From JAQWBS01 sp047975765 (GTDB lineage Bacteria > Pseudomonadota > Alphaproteobacteria > RF32 > CAG-239), in NCBI GenBank assembly GCA_047975765.1, contig JBKEEF010000012.1, forward strand, positions 298,051-362,050: a stretch of DNA of 64,000 nt. Reading direction: 5' to 3'. Numbering within the stretch: the stretch's first letter is position 1; the number at the start of each line of letters is the position of its first letter. Below are positions 26,485-34,947 of this stretch, in pieces. The notes beneath the pieces were generated by a model that was given only the letters and a program-made list of their open reading frames with translations, did no database searches and was not told where the DNA came from. A program made the translations under genes and the position numbers.

Positions 26485-28125
26485 TTATAGAATGACAAAA
26501 CATATGCCGCCGTAGCTCAGTGGTAGAGCACACCCTTGGTAAGGGTGGGGTCGCAAGTCCGATTCTCGCCGGCGGCACCATTTCTCGGTTTCAGCCGTTT
26601 TGACCAACCTGTCGAACGGCTTACCTATTGTAAAACAAGGTTTTTTCCCTTCAATTTTAGAGTCCGATAATATCAAATTTAAAAAGTCCTTTTTTTGGCT
26701 GATTATCGGACTTTTAATAAAAATACTAGCATTTGCAGCAATCTCAGCAATATTCATCAAGATATCTTCAATTTTAGCATTATCCTCTTCATATTTATCA
26801 GCAGATTTTTCAAGTTTTGCAATCTCATCCCTAATTCCTGCCTTGCTTTCATTAAACGTTTCTTCATCGCATTTATGTTGAAGGAGATATTTGAACAACT
26901 GCTTTTCTTGTGATTTAAGTTCTTCAATTTTGATTGTGATGTTTCTTTTATCACTTGCTTTAACCTCAGTATCTTTCTTTAATTGTTCTCTAACCAATTT
27001 TTTGATGTTAACTAGCATTGAGTCTGTAACATTGAGACCATTTAAGAACATTTTTTCAAGTTCGTCTAATAAAACCTGCTCATTTATTGGTTTTTGAGAA
27101 CACTTTGCTCTTAGTGTGTTGCATTTTAGATATGTATATGATTTGCCACTTGGTTTTGTTCTTGTCTCAGATGTCATTAAACAACCACATGTACCACACT
27201 TAACTAAACCATTAAACACATATTGCTTTTCGCCATAATAAAGTTTGCTAGGTGCTCTTTTACGATCATTCATAACATCCTGAACTATATCAAACAATTC
27301 TTTATCAATAAATTTTTCATAGTAGTGTTCATATATTTTACCTTTGCTTTTCATATAGCCAATATAAAATGTATTTTGAAGTATCTGATATACTTGACCT
27401 CTACTGATTGTTTTATTAATTTTACATAACCTTGAACATAACCCTATATCTCTTGCAAAATTAGTAATATCTTGAAGAGTGCGACCGCCTTTTGCATATT
27501 CTTCAAATAATCTCTTGACCTTTGGTGCACGTTCAGGGTCTATTATAACATCTGCAGCTGTTGTTTTAGTTTTTGAAACGTTTAAATATCCTACAGGAGC
27601 TGCCGATTGTAGTTGTCCATTTTCTCTTTTATACTCCATACTTCTTATAACATTATCACGTAAAGAACCTACATACATTTTTGCAGACAATACGCCCATA
27701 TCCCAGCGCATGATATCAGATGATGTACTATTTTTGTGTAAAATTAAACCTTCTTTATAAAAATGAAGCTCAATCCTACCTTGCGATCTTAAATCATCAA
27801 GTTCAACACACTCTTTATATCCACGTTGCAATCTATCAACACAATTTACAACTATGGCTGTTTTATGCTTTTGTTTCTTTACAAAATCAAGCATTTCATA
27901 AAAAAGCTTACGCTCACCACGAGTTGAACTCTCTTTAATGGAAAATATTTTAATAACTTTTAGTTCATTCGGTTTATTTGGCGTTATATTCTCACAATAA
28001 TCTTTAACACTTTTAAGCTGTGCATCAAGTGAAGCACCTCGAGTTTGCTCCTCTGATGATACACGAGCAAATATTACTGCTTGTTTGCATTCTTCATCTG
28101 CTATATTGTTCGGTCTTTTTGCCAT
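26485..28125 (-). CDS. Large serine recombinase (site-specific integrase)
   Basis: A 546-residue large serine recombinase that would integrate or excise the adjacent element. The N-terminal resolvase domain has FARVSSEEQ with nucleophile Ser23, and NCVDRLQRG near 93. A recombinase domain (about 190-290), a zinc ribbon CGTCGC...CNTLRAKC near 325-350 and a long coiled coil near 400-460 follow. The last about 30 residues (from KWCRRRESDLRP) are antisense tRNA-Thr sequence and the stop codon lies beyond the tRNA, so this tail came from the junction. The native C-terminus before insertion must have differed. Confidence 0.88.
   Translation of the reverse strand: MAKRPNNIADEECKQAVIFARVSSEEQTRGASLDAQLKSVKDYCENITPNKPNELKVIKIFSIKESSTRGERKLFYEMLDFVKKQKHKTAIVVNCVDRLQRGYKECVELDDLRSQGRIELHFYKEGLILHKNSTSSDIMRWDMGVLSAKMYVGSLRDNVIRSMEYKRENGQLQSAAPVGYLNVSKTKTTAADVIIDPERAPKVKRLFEEYAKGGRTLQDITNFARDIGLCSRLCKINKTISRGQVYQILQNTFYIGYMKSKGKIYEHYYEKFIDKELFDIVQDVMNDRKRAPSKLYYGEKQYVFNGLVKCGTCGCLMTSETRTKPSGKSYTYLKCNTLRAKCSQKPINEQVLLDELEKMFLNGLNVTDSMLVNIKKLVREQLKKDTEVKASDKRNITIKIEELKSQEKQLFKYLLQHKCDEETFNESKAGIRDEIAKLEKSADKYEEDNAKIEDILMNIAEIAANASIFIKSPIISQKKDFLNLILSDSKIEGKKPCFTIGKPFDRLVKTAETEKWCRRRESDLRPHPYQGCALPLSYGGICFVIL
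26506..26580 (+). tRNA. tRNA-Thr (anticodon GGT), with irregular T-arm
   Basis: A cloverleaf can be drawn with the 7-bp acceptor stem GCCGCCG / CGGCGGC, D-arm GCTC / GAGC, anticodon arm CACCC-TTGGTAA-GGGTG (anticodon GGT, Thr) and an encoded 3' CCA. The T-arm departs from the norm: stem GCAAG / CTCGC has an A-C mismatch at the third pair, and the loop reads TCCGATT, so position 55 is C in place of the near-invariant T. The neighbouring serine recombinase gene is read through this tRNA on the other strand. It may be functional or a damaged copy. Confidence 0.8.
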
Positions 28126-28275
28126 TTATTTTTTACTCCTTTAATTTATATATACTTATTGTGTCACGTATTCTTGGGAATGTACGCGATTATTTTGCCT
28201 AAAATGGCTGTTTTGTTGGATATTTAGAGCTTTTTTGTGCTTTTAACTTAGGGACATTAAGACCCTTATGTTGAT

Positions 28276-28491
28276 TTAACCTATTTCTTCATTTGAAGTA
28301 GATTGATTTTTTCTCTCAATACTAAGATTTTTAAGTTCTTCAAGCCTTTTTGCTTTATGAACAGCTTTAGCACCGATTGTAAAGAATTTGATTAATCTGG
28401 TTGTCATATCATTAAGTTCTGCGTCAGTAAAATCCTCTTCTGGATAAAGAGCTTTTATATCTGCTTTAATATTTTCAAAATTGCTTGTCAT
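28276..28491 (-). CDS. Small helical protein, 71 aa
   Basis: I do not recognise this protein. From the ATG giving MTSNFENIKADIKALYPEED it is helical and charged, with an amphipathic segment LIKFFTIGAKAVHKAKRLEELKNL and a polar Ser/Asn/Glu tail. An AGGGA site lies upstream; a longer frame adds nine residues. It sits just upstream of the serine recombinase on the same strand, where small accessory or control proteins of integrases are often found. No DNA-binding motif is obvious. Confidence 0.5.
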   Translation of the reverse strand: MTSNFENIKADIKALYPEEDFTDAELNDMTTRLIKFFTIGAKAVHKAKRLEELKNLSIERKNQSTSNEEIG

Positions 28492-28713
28492 ATTGTGCCA
28501 TTCCCTAATCGCTATCATTTGCCATAATTTATATATGTCGTGTTGGGGGCAATATGTAAAACCGGAAACAAACCATTTTAGAAGAACTTATATTTTTTAG
28601 TTTCTTTTTAGATTAATTCAGCATAATATGTAGGCGAATATAGGTGCAAATCTATATTCTGAGTACCTTAGTTGGTGCAAGAGAGCTTTGAACGGCTCAT
28701 ACTTATCGCGGTA

Positions 28714-28938
28714 ATGGATACTACCGTTAGATTGAAGGAGCTTCGCGTATCTCAAATTTACGTTTGGTGTCCTTTACTTGTATTCCTCGTCATTTATGGC
28801 GGGGAGCTTATGGTGTATGTTCAGAGGTTTTACCTTAAAGATCATAAGAGTCATCTCGATAAGTATGATTGTTCAACTCTCCGCCACCTTTTATCTAAGG
28901 TGGTTTCACTTTTAAATGATTTAAGGAGAGTTAAGTAA
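28714..28938 (+). CDS. Possible small membrane protein (uncertain)
   Basis: An ATG frame of 74 residues with one hydrophobic segment (CPLLVFLVIYGGELMVYV) that ends where the next gene starts. Its codons are richer in G and C than those of neighbours, there is no clear ribosome site, and a perfect hairpin CCACCTT / AAGGTGG (28,884-28,903) lies inside it. The stretch may instead be a leader or regulatory region of the following operon. Confidence 0.3.
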   Translation: MDTTVRLKELRVSQIYVWCPLLVFLVIYGGELMVYVQRFYLKDHKSHLDKYDCSTLRHLLSKVVSLLNDLRRVK

Positions 28939-29538
28939 ATGAAAAAATATTTTAGTATTAATTGGTTTATAGTTACGGTTATTGCTGGGGCAATGCTCAT
29001 TAGTAACAATGGGGTAGCTGGTTGTCTGGGATATATTATTATAACAACTATCGCACTAACAATCGTCAATATTGCTAAACCTGATGTTATTATCACATCA
29101 GATAGTGTTGCTACGTTTTCAGCTAAATTTTGGTGGAATCTTGGCACCCCATTAATTTTAATTGGTGGTATTTATGGTATGTTTGCTGAAGTTATAAACA
29201 CTAATAACCTAAGAGATAACTATAAAAATGCTTGTAGTATTGAACAAATAGCAAAAACAGGTAAATCTGCTTGTGAAACTGCTAAGAAAGAACTCTTAAC
29301 TCAATTAAATATTGAACTTCCAGGAAGTAAAGAAAGTTATAAAACTGCTCAAAACAATATAAAAACATTTTCAAAAGATAAAGACACTAAATGTTCTGAA
29401 AAAGGACTTGAAGAATATGGAAGTGAAGGTTGTCGCTTAGCAACAGAAGGTTTTGATAAAAACACTAAAGAAGCTGAAAACTTAAAAATCAGAATAGAAA
29501 ATCTAGAAAAAGAACTTAGCGATTTGAAAAGTAAATAA
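28939..29538 (+). CDS. Membrane protein with C-terminal coiled coil, 199 aa
   Basis: I do not recognise this protein. Three hydrophobic segments lie in the first 90 residues (FIVTVIAGAMLIS, YIIITTIALTIVNIA, TPLILIGGIYGMF), followed by a soluble part with four cysteines and a final heptad-rich helix (AENLKIRIENLEKELSDLK). The Cys pairs suggest the soluble part may face the periplasm. A strong AAGGAGAG site precedes the ATG, and the next gene, a secreted protein, begins 17 bp later, so the two form an operon in the accessory region. Confidence 0.65.
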   Translation: MKKYFSINWFIVTVIAGAMLISNNGVAGCLGYIIITTIALTIVNIAKPDVIITSDSVATFSAKFWWNLGTPLILIGGIYGMFAEVINTNNLRDNYKNACSIEQIAKTGKSACETAKKELLTQLNIELPGSKESYKTAQNNIKTFSKDKDTKCSEKGLEEYGSEGCRLATEGFDKNTKEAENLKIRIENLEKELSDLKSK

Positions 29539-29555
29539 ATAGCAAAGGAGCAGAT

Positions 29556-30422
29556 ATGAGAAAATTTTTAATAATGTTGGTTGCTATGATATCTTTTACA
29601 AATAATGCATTATCAAATGATTTTGTAGATATTGATAAGCAATTATCAGAAAACAGGCATCCTTTGTTTGTGGCAATAATTTATAATAGTATTTTTGTTA
29701 GAAATGGAGATATAAATATCTGTGAAGATGGATATTATAAATCAAATAAACCTCTAACTGCAAAAGAAGTTAAGATATTGGAAAATATTGCTGAACCTAA
29801 TCAGAAAATTAAATGTTTTGTTGCTTTGAATGGAGATTATTATGATAAAAGTGATGAATGCATCTTGGCTCGTAGAAATAGCAAAAAATCAAAAGTATGT
29901 TGGTTTAATTATAAGAAATATCTTCCAGATACTTCAAAAACAAAGACAGATGAGCAATTTACATATTTAGCAGACACGGTTAGTTTTTTCTTTAATAATA
30001 AATATGAAGATAAATTTTGTATAAATAAAAAAGAAACAACATCAGATGAAAAAGTGCAATGCCAAAAAGATGTTTTAGCTTATATATCGCAGGTTGATGA
30101 AAACAAAGCAATTAACTGTAAAGATAAGATGAAGACTGAATATTATGAACTGTTACGACAAGGAAAAGAGTTGCTTAATATTGTTGATAATACAAGTATT
30201 GTGAATAATGTGACTGGTTATGAACAACAGGGTGAAACGACTTTATTTCGTGCCATTTATTCAGATGCTTTTGGAAAGATGTTTATAGATAAAGTCCGAG
30301 AGTTTGGATATGAAAATATGTGTTCAACATATAATTTTGAGCAAGATATGAAAAATGCAAACAGTTCAAGTGCTCCAAAAACCACACCGAAGAGACAAGG
30401 TCGAATTGTTGAGCTAAATTAA
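29556..30422 (+). CDS. Secreted hypothetical protein, 288 aa
   Basis: I do not recognise this protein. It starts with a signal peptide (MRKFLIMLVAMISFTNNALS) and is predicted to be exported. The mature part is polar with about ten cysteines in spaced pairs (for example NICEDGYY, DECILARR, KVCWFNYKK, DKFCINK, VQCQKD), which suggests disulfide bonds. It shares an operon with the upstream membrane protein and has an AAGGAG site before the ATG. A terminator follows the stop. Confidence 0.65.
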   Translation: MRKFLIMLVAMISFTNNALSNDFVDIDKQLSENRHPLFVAIIYNSIFVRNGDINICEDGYYKSNKPLTAKEVKILENIAEPNQKIKCFVALNGDYYDKSDECILARRNSKKSKVCWFNYKKYLPDTSKTKTDEQFTYLADTVSFFFNNKYEDKFCINKKETTSDEKVQCQKDVLAYISQVDENKAINCKDKMKTEYYELLRQGKELLNIVDNTSIVNNVTGYEQQGETTLFRAIYSDAFGKMFIDKVREFGYENMCSTYNFEQDMKNANSSSAPKTTPKRQGRIVELN

Positions 30423-30442
30423 AAGTCTCTGTCATATATAAG

Positions 30443-30478
30443 AAAAGCGCTTCATTTTGATTAATGGAGCGTTTTTTT
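30443..30478 (+). terminator. Terminator after the membrane/secreted pair
   Basis: AAAAGCGCTTCATT pairs with AATGGAGCGTTTT (one mismatch), followed by T-rich sequence. Confidence 0.75.
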
Positions 30479-30663
30479 GTTCATTATCTGTCATTCGTGG
30501 CACAAATTCGAGATTTTTAACCTTTGTTATGACGAAATAAAGGTGATTTTAGTCTTTTGAAGCAAAAAGTCGTTGGTGTTTTGCTTTTTCTCTGCTCCCT
30601 TTATTTTTAGACGCGATATTATAATAAATATATGAATAACTGCGGAAAACAAGGAGAAACACA

Positions 30664-30804
30664 ATGTATTTTATAGAATTAATATATACGAATGGAAAAT
30701 CTGTGCGATTGCCAGAACCATATATTCTGTGGCTTGAAGCAAGAGAAACATTAAACAGATATGTTGGAAAAGCTCAATATACAGCAATCATTGTTAATGA
30801 TTAA
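30664..30804 (+). CDS. 46-aa small protein
   Basis: An ATG frame starting MYFIELIYTNGKSVRLPEPY and ending at TAA. A clear AAGGAGA site lies nine bases upstream and a TATAAT-like box about 40 bases upstream. The product is a compact, mixed beta/helix peptide with no signal or span. The next gene starts 15 bp later with its own AAGGAG site, so the two are likely one transcript. No family is recognised. Confidence 0.55.
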   Translation: MYFIELIYTNGKSVRLPEPYILWLEARETLNRYVGKAQYTAIIVND

Positions 30805-30819
30805 AAAAGGAGATATAAA

Positions 30820-31134
30820 ATGCAAAAAGAATTTGAACAATGGCTACTGAAAAATGATTATAAACCTTCCACCAGTTTAGATTATGCTAAAAGAATTGAA
30901 AGATTGGTTCGTACTCAAAAATATACTTGGGAAGGATTAATCAAGAATATTGCTTATGTAGTGCCTGAATATGAAAAAGGTGGAAAAAAACATCAAAAAC
31001 TTGGAAAAATAAGCCATTCTAGTTATCTGGCAAGTATCCGTCTTTTCCAAAAGTTTATTACAGAGACTGGTGCCAAAACAACAGAAGTGAAAAAAGACAC
31101 TAACACTAATACAAAAACAGAAGCTAAAAAATAA
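30820..31134 (+). CDS. Protein resembling the SAM-like core-binding domain of tyrosine recombinases, 104 aa
   Basis: The first 85 residues (FEQWLLKNDYKPSTSLDYAKRI... then SSYLASIRLFQKFI) follow the four-helix pattern of the N-terminal core-binding domain of phage-type integrases. No catalytic domain follows: the protein ends in a Thr/Lys-rich tail. It could be a DNA-binding accessory protein, an integrase regulator or a remnant. It is preceded by a strong ribosome site and cotranscribed with the 46-residue gene. No other part of a tyrosine recombinase is found near it. Confidence 0.5.
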   Translation: MQKEFEQWLLKNDYKPSTSLDYAKRIERLVRTQKYTWEGLIKNIAYVVPEYEKGGKKHQKLGKISHSSYLASIRLFQKFITETGAKTTEVKKDTNTNTKTEAKK

Positions 31135-31150
31135 TAAAACTCATAGTGAT

Positions 31151-31182
31151 AGCCATAGATTAACGGATTTAGTCTATGGCTT
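31151..31182 (+). terminator. Probable terminator
   Basis: AGCCATAGA pairs with TCTATGGCT, followed by a short T-rich stretch, just downstream of the 104-residue gene. Confidence 0.5.
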
Positions 31183-31447
31183 TGTCATATATATAAAAAT
31201 GATTTTCGTTGATATTGGGTTGTTTCTGGCTCAATGGGTACTGTTTTATTAATATTAAAACTATTTTATGTTTTTTGTAACAAAAACTTCATTGGTTTTG
31301 TCTAAAATTAAGTTTACATAGTGCTAAATTCATGTTATGTATGGTTTATCAAAAGTATTATTGTGTCCAATTATTGAGTAATCAATCGTTGTTTCAGTAA
31401 TACTTTTTTGTTTTGAAAATAATAATAATTTAAAAATAAAAACCATT
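31183..31447. other. AT-rich intergenic stretch in the accessory region
   Basis: No gene or RNA is recognised. It holds one copy (31,220-31,247) of a motif TTGTTTCTGGCTCAATGG that recurs in similar form at 32,160 and, inverted, at 28,571. Confidence 0.4.
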
Positions 31448-31999
31448 ATGAAAACAAAAAACACATTTGTAAGAATTTTTTCAGTAAAAAACTGTATAAC
31501 ACTGGCTACCTTTCTCGCAATTATTACGATTTTCTATTTTTTTATAGGATTTAGCGGGTTTGGAAGAGGTGCAATAGTGGCAATTCCTAAAAACGTCGAT
31601 ATTTATGGAAAAGTACATCGCATATATGGACCCTTTTATATTAAGCATAGTGATTTTGATTATTATGACTATGTAGGTAATCTTAGTGGGAATTTTATAG
31701 ATGAGTATAATCTCGACTTTAAAAAACATGGATATAAAGCTAAGTTAGAAGTAGAGATGTATTATGGAATTGGTGATAGTAAAAATTTTGTTGAAACATT
31801 CAGAAGAAGCCATAAAGAAATGAAGGAATTGTATCAAAAAGATATGGAAGATTTTATTTCAACAAAACTTTCTTCAACTCAAGACGTCCATAAAATAGGT
31901 AGTGAACTTGGAATTTACATGAAAAACAAATACGAAAAAATGACAAATTCATATATTAATTATGATATAATTTATTTTAAATTAACAAAGTTAAATTAA
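31448..31999 (+). CDS. Membrane-anchored protein, 183 aa
   Basis: I do not recognise this protein. It has one N-terminal membrane anchor (LATFLAIITIFYFFIGFSGF, residues about 17-36) and a soluble domain of about 145 residues, probably outside the cytoplasm, rich in Tyr, Asp, Lys and Met, with a strand-forming region around VDIYGKVHRIYGPFYIKH and helices towards the C-terminus. There is no strong ribosome site. It is monocistronic, with a terminator after it. Confidence 0.55.
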   Translation: MKTKNTFVRIFSVKNCITLATFLAIITIFYFFIGFSGFGRGAIVAIPKNVDIYGKVHRIYGPFYIKHSDFDYYDYVGNLSGNFIDEYNLDFKKHGYKAKLEVEMYYGIGDSKNFVETFRRSHKEMKELYQKDMEDFISTKLSSTQDVHKIGSELGIYMKNKYEKMTNSYINYDIIYFKLTKLN

Positions 32000-32020
32000 A
32001 ATAAAACTCTGGCATAAACA

Positions 32021-32056
32021 AAAAGCACCATACTTTAATCAGGATGGTGTTTTTTG
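32021..32056 (+). terminator. Terminator
   Basis: The hairpin AAAAGCACCAT / ATGGTGTTTTTT has a loop of about 12 bases and a T-run. Confidence 0.75.
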
Positions 32057-32224
32057 TTGTTTAGTGCATTTTCACAAATATCTCACAGGGATAGCCTATT
32101 TTGAACGGTTTTGTTTTGGCTATAACTTACTTAGAAAAACAAATCCGGCTATCCATGGCTTGTTTCTGGTTTAATGGACGGCGTTTTGTGACCATAGATA
32201 TATAGAACACGTCTCATACATATA

Positions 32225-32905
32225 CTATATGGATTGAATCCTAATTAACTTTGTTCTTGGTTTTGTTTTTTTAATTATTTCTGCATTTGATTTTTTAACC
32301 TCTGGACTAAGAATAATTTCAGATTTTTTAGGAAACACTTCATCAAGAAATATAAAATTGTTAGTATTTACAAAATGACGGTTATGGTCAAAACATACCG
32401 TAAATTCTTTTGAGATATATTCCGAAACACCATTAACATCATATATTTTTGAGATAACCATATCATTATGATGTTTTTTTGTGAGTCTTATTTTTTTCTT
32501 TCCTTCTTTGGTTGATACTTGTATTTTAATTCTAGGTTCAAGTTTAACTAAAGCATTAATAACATCATCGCTGGTAAATTTATCTGATTTTATACCAAGT
32601 GCTATATGTGCGTGCCTTCCTTTTTTCCCAAATTCTTCAACGATAACAAAATTAAAATGCTTTTCATATAACTTAAACCAATGAGTTTTAAGCAATTCTT
32701 GGAATACCTGATTAAAAATAATATGAATTTTGCTTATTAACTTCGTTTTCGATAATGTTTTGCCATTATACCAGCGCATACTAAAAAACAATCCATTATC
32801 CCCAATAATATCAGATAACCAATTACAGACAGTGTTAACATCTTTAGAGTATCTATTATCATAATTCTTATATTCTTTTTGTTTTATTGTCTTAAAAGTT
32901 ATCAT
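32225..32905 (-). CDS. HUH-endonuclease-like protein (Rep/inovirus gp2-like)
   Basis: A 226-residue protein resembling rolling-circle Rep proteins. It contains the HUH metal motif GRHAHIALG in the middle third and a Tyr-Ile-Ser-Lys stretch (EYISKEF) further on, where the nicking Tyr is expected. Residues before the HUH (HFNFVIVEEFG) form the strand typical of the fold. The start ATG (MITFKTIKQKEY) follows AAAGG; a longer hydrophobic extension is less likely. It would nick one DNA strand to start replication or transfer of the element. A second HUH protein lies in the tRNA-Val element. Confidence 0.65.
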   Translation of the reverse strand: MITFKTIKQKEYKNYDNRYSKDVNTVCNWLSDIIGDNGLFFSMRWYNGKTLSKTKLISKIHIIFNQVFQELLKTHWFKLYEKHFNFVIVEEFGKKGRHAHIALGIKSDKFTSDDVINALVKLEPRIKIQVSTKEGKKKIRLTKKHHNDMVISKIYDVNGVSEYISKEFTVCFDHNRHFVNTNNFIFLDEVFPKKSEIILSPEVKKSNAEIIKKTKPRTKLIRIQSI

Positions 32906-33067
32906 TTTATTACCTTTTTGATATAGTTTCGCTTTTACTATGATTATAATTTTATAAAACAATAGTATTGAATATTTAGACTCTGAATTAAGCATCTACG
33001 CTACCTTCACAAAAAGATAGAACGCATATTCTTTAATTTTATTGTTGGCAAAACTTCTAAATAGCAT

Positions 33068-33091
33068 AAAAGGACTCCGAAGAATCCTTTT
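33068..33091 (-). terminator. Probable terminator after the methyltransferase
   Basis: AAAAGGA pairs with TCCTTTT around a ten-base loop, downstream of the methyltransferase stop on its strand. Confidence 0.5.
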
Positions 33092-33153
33092 ATTGATTGG
33101 ATAAGGCTAAAATAACATAAGGTTTTTAGGAACCAGAAGTTAAGAGTTGTTTT

Positions 33154-34947
33154 TTATTTATGATTTTTCATATGTTCAAGTAATTCATTATATGGTTCAA
33201 CAAGAGGAGACAGTTCTTCTCTCTTATCTGGTGAGTCCTTAGGTCTGTTTGGAATTGTTGATACTAAACTTTCTGCTAATAAAGGAAGGAAAGATTCTCC
33301 TAAAACTTCCGTAATAAGTCTAGGATTTGCCCAATCAGGAAAACGATATTTATGCTCTTCTGGACTTCCATATACATCAAGACCCATTAAAATTAATTTT
33401 TCAGCATTTGTATAAACTCTGGCATCAGACCAAGTTCCATCTGGTTTTGGCCTTCCAGGATGAACTGTATTGTGTCCACCTATATAATCACTATCCCCAG
33501 TTATAGTGCTTGCAGGTTTATTCCAATCTTCTCTGCTAAAACTTGCTTTATGTTTAGCATTGCTTTTGCTTCCATCTTTATTAACAGGTTTATATTTTTC
33601 TGCATTTTCCCAAGCAGATTTGCCGGATGGTGTTCGTTTTAAAAACTCTATTTCACATGGTTCTAAATCTGGTGCTTTGTGATATGGATAATAATCAGAA
33701 AAGTCATCTCCGGCTTCCAAACTTGGTAATTTTCCTATTGCTTCCCATAGTGTAGTGCGCTTTTTTAGTTTCTTGGGGAACTTCCAAATACCATTCTTAG
33801 ATGCAAGTATTATTACGCGTTCTCTTGATTGTGGAGTGACTGAAATGGTTCCAAAATCTGCAGCATTTAAAATATCAATATTAACTTCATATCCAAGTTT
33901 TTCCAATTCAGATCGAATATATCCTACAATAGTTTGTCCTTCAAGAATATGTTGCAAATGTTTAGGACTTGCTTTTATATACTCTTTAACATTTTCAATT
34001 AATACGTATTTATTTACACTATCAACACGTTTTATTACATCAAGCATTGGTATAAATAACTTTGTTCTTATATCATTAAAATCTCTTTTCCCCGCAACGG
34101 TGAAAGTTTGGCAAGCTGGCGTTAAAATCATAAGAGAAGCTTTTTTTTCAATATGGGCTTTTACAATTTTATCTTGAATTTCTTTTTCAAATATATCTCC
34201 TGTTATTTTACCGTCTTTTATCATGGTTATCATTTCACAATCAGGATACACTTCTTTGTGCCAATCTATTCTTTCTTCCAACAGCTCCAAAGCATTCACA
34301 TTATTTACAAGCGCTCTTTTAAGATGCCACTCACAAATACCAACGTTTGCAAATAATGTTGAAGATCTTATGGGATTTAACTTTGTTAATTCGTAAAGAT
34401 TAATAGCGTTGTCCATATAAATACCGTTTAGTTTAAAGTCTTTATTATTTTCTTTCCTGTTTTTTTCTTTTACTAAAGTTAAAGCCATTGCTCTTGTGGG
34501 GATTTCTCTGTTTTCTTTAGCCGTTTTAATTGCGTCCTCAACTGCCCAATCAGTTAATCTTGAGATTTGTTTTGCTTGCTGCTCTGTAAGGCCAAAATCT
34601 TTTTCTATAATTTCCTTTTTTGACTTATGGGTCTTAAGAACCTCATGTTGTGTTTTTTTATATTCGAGGTCTGTTCTCTTTCCTTGCCTTGTTTTTATAT
34701 CCTTTAACATATAAGAAAGACGAAGCTCTGCCTGTAACACCTGTTCTCCAAGTTCAATAGCCCTATCTAATGCAAGGTTATATATTTCTGGTGTCAATTT
34801 ATTTTTTAGAAGTATTTTTATTGCGTCTCTGTATTTTGCTCCCATTGTTATATAGTATGCAAGTTTTTTTGAGTCATTTGGCATTGCTGGAAGAGAATAA
34901 CTATTTATAGTTGATAATGCTTTAGTGCTTTCAAGTGTTTCAGTCAT
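33154..34947 (-). CDS. DNA (cytosine-5) methyltransferase with N-terminal helical domain
   Basis: A 597-residue protein. Residues about 1-170 are helical with a helix-turn-helix-like segment (IIEKDFGLTEQQAKQISRLT). The methyltransferase part shows motif I FANVGICEWHL near 200, a motif-IV-like TPACQTFTVAG near 275 (Cys nucleophile, with Ala before it where Pro is usual), motif VI LIENVKEYI near 318 and motif VIII PQSRERV near 373; the target region lies before the C-terminal motifs. No restriction partner is next to it. Such enzymes in mobile DNA often protect the element. Confidence 0.8.
   Translation of the reverse strand: MTETLESTKALSTINSYSLPAMPNDSKKLAYYITMGAKYRDAIKILLKNKLTPEIYNLALDRAIELGEQVLQAELRLSYMLKDIKTRQGKRTDLEYKKTQHEVLKTHKSKKEIIEKDFGLTEQQAKQISRLTDWAVEDAIKTAKENREIPTRAMALTLVKEKNRKENNKDFKLNGIYMDNAINLYELTKLNPIRSSTLFANVGICEWHLKRALVNNVNALELLEERIDWHKEVYPDCEMITMIKDGKITGDIFEKEIQDKIVKAHIEKKASLMILTPACQTFTVAGKRDFNDIRTKLFIPMLDVIKRVDSVNKYVLIENVKEYIKASPKHLQHILEGQTIVGYIRSELEKLGYEVNIDILNAADFGTISVTPQSRERVIILASKNGIWKFPKKLKKRTTLWEAIGKLPSLEAGDDFSDYYPYHKAPDLEPCEIEFLKRTPSGKSAWENAEKYKPVNKDGSKSNAKHKASFSREDWNKPASTITGDSDYIGGHNTVHPGRPKPDGTWSDARVYTNAEKLILMGLDVYGSPEEHKYRFPDWANPRLITEVLGESFLPLLAESLVSTIPNRPKDSPDKREELSPLVEPYNELLEHMKNHK

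Noticed and set aside
26294..26581. 95-residue minus-strand frame through tRNA-Thr
   Set aside because: It is an antisense reading of the tRNA and its spacer; typical tRNA-derived peptide words (MVPPARIGLATPP).
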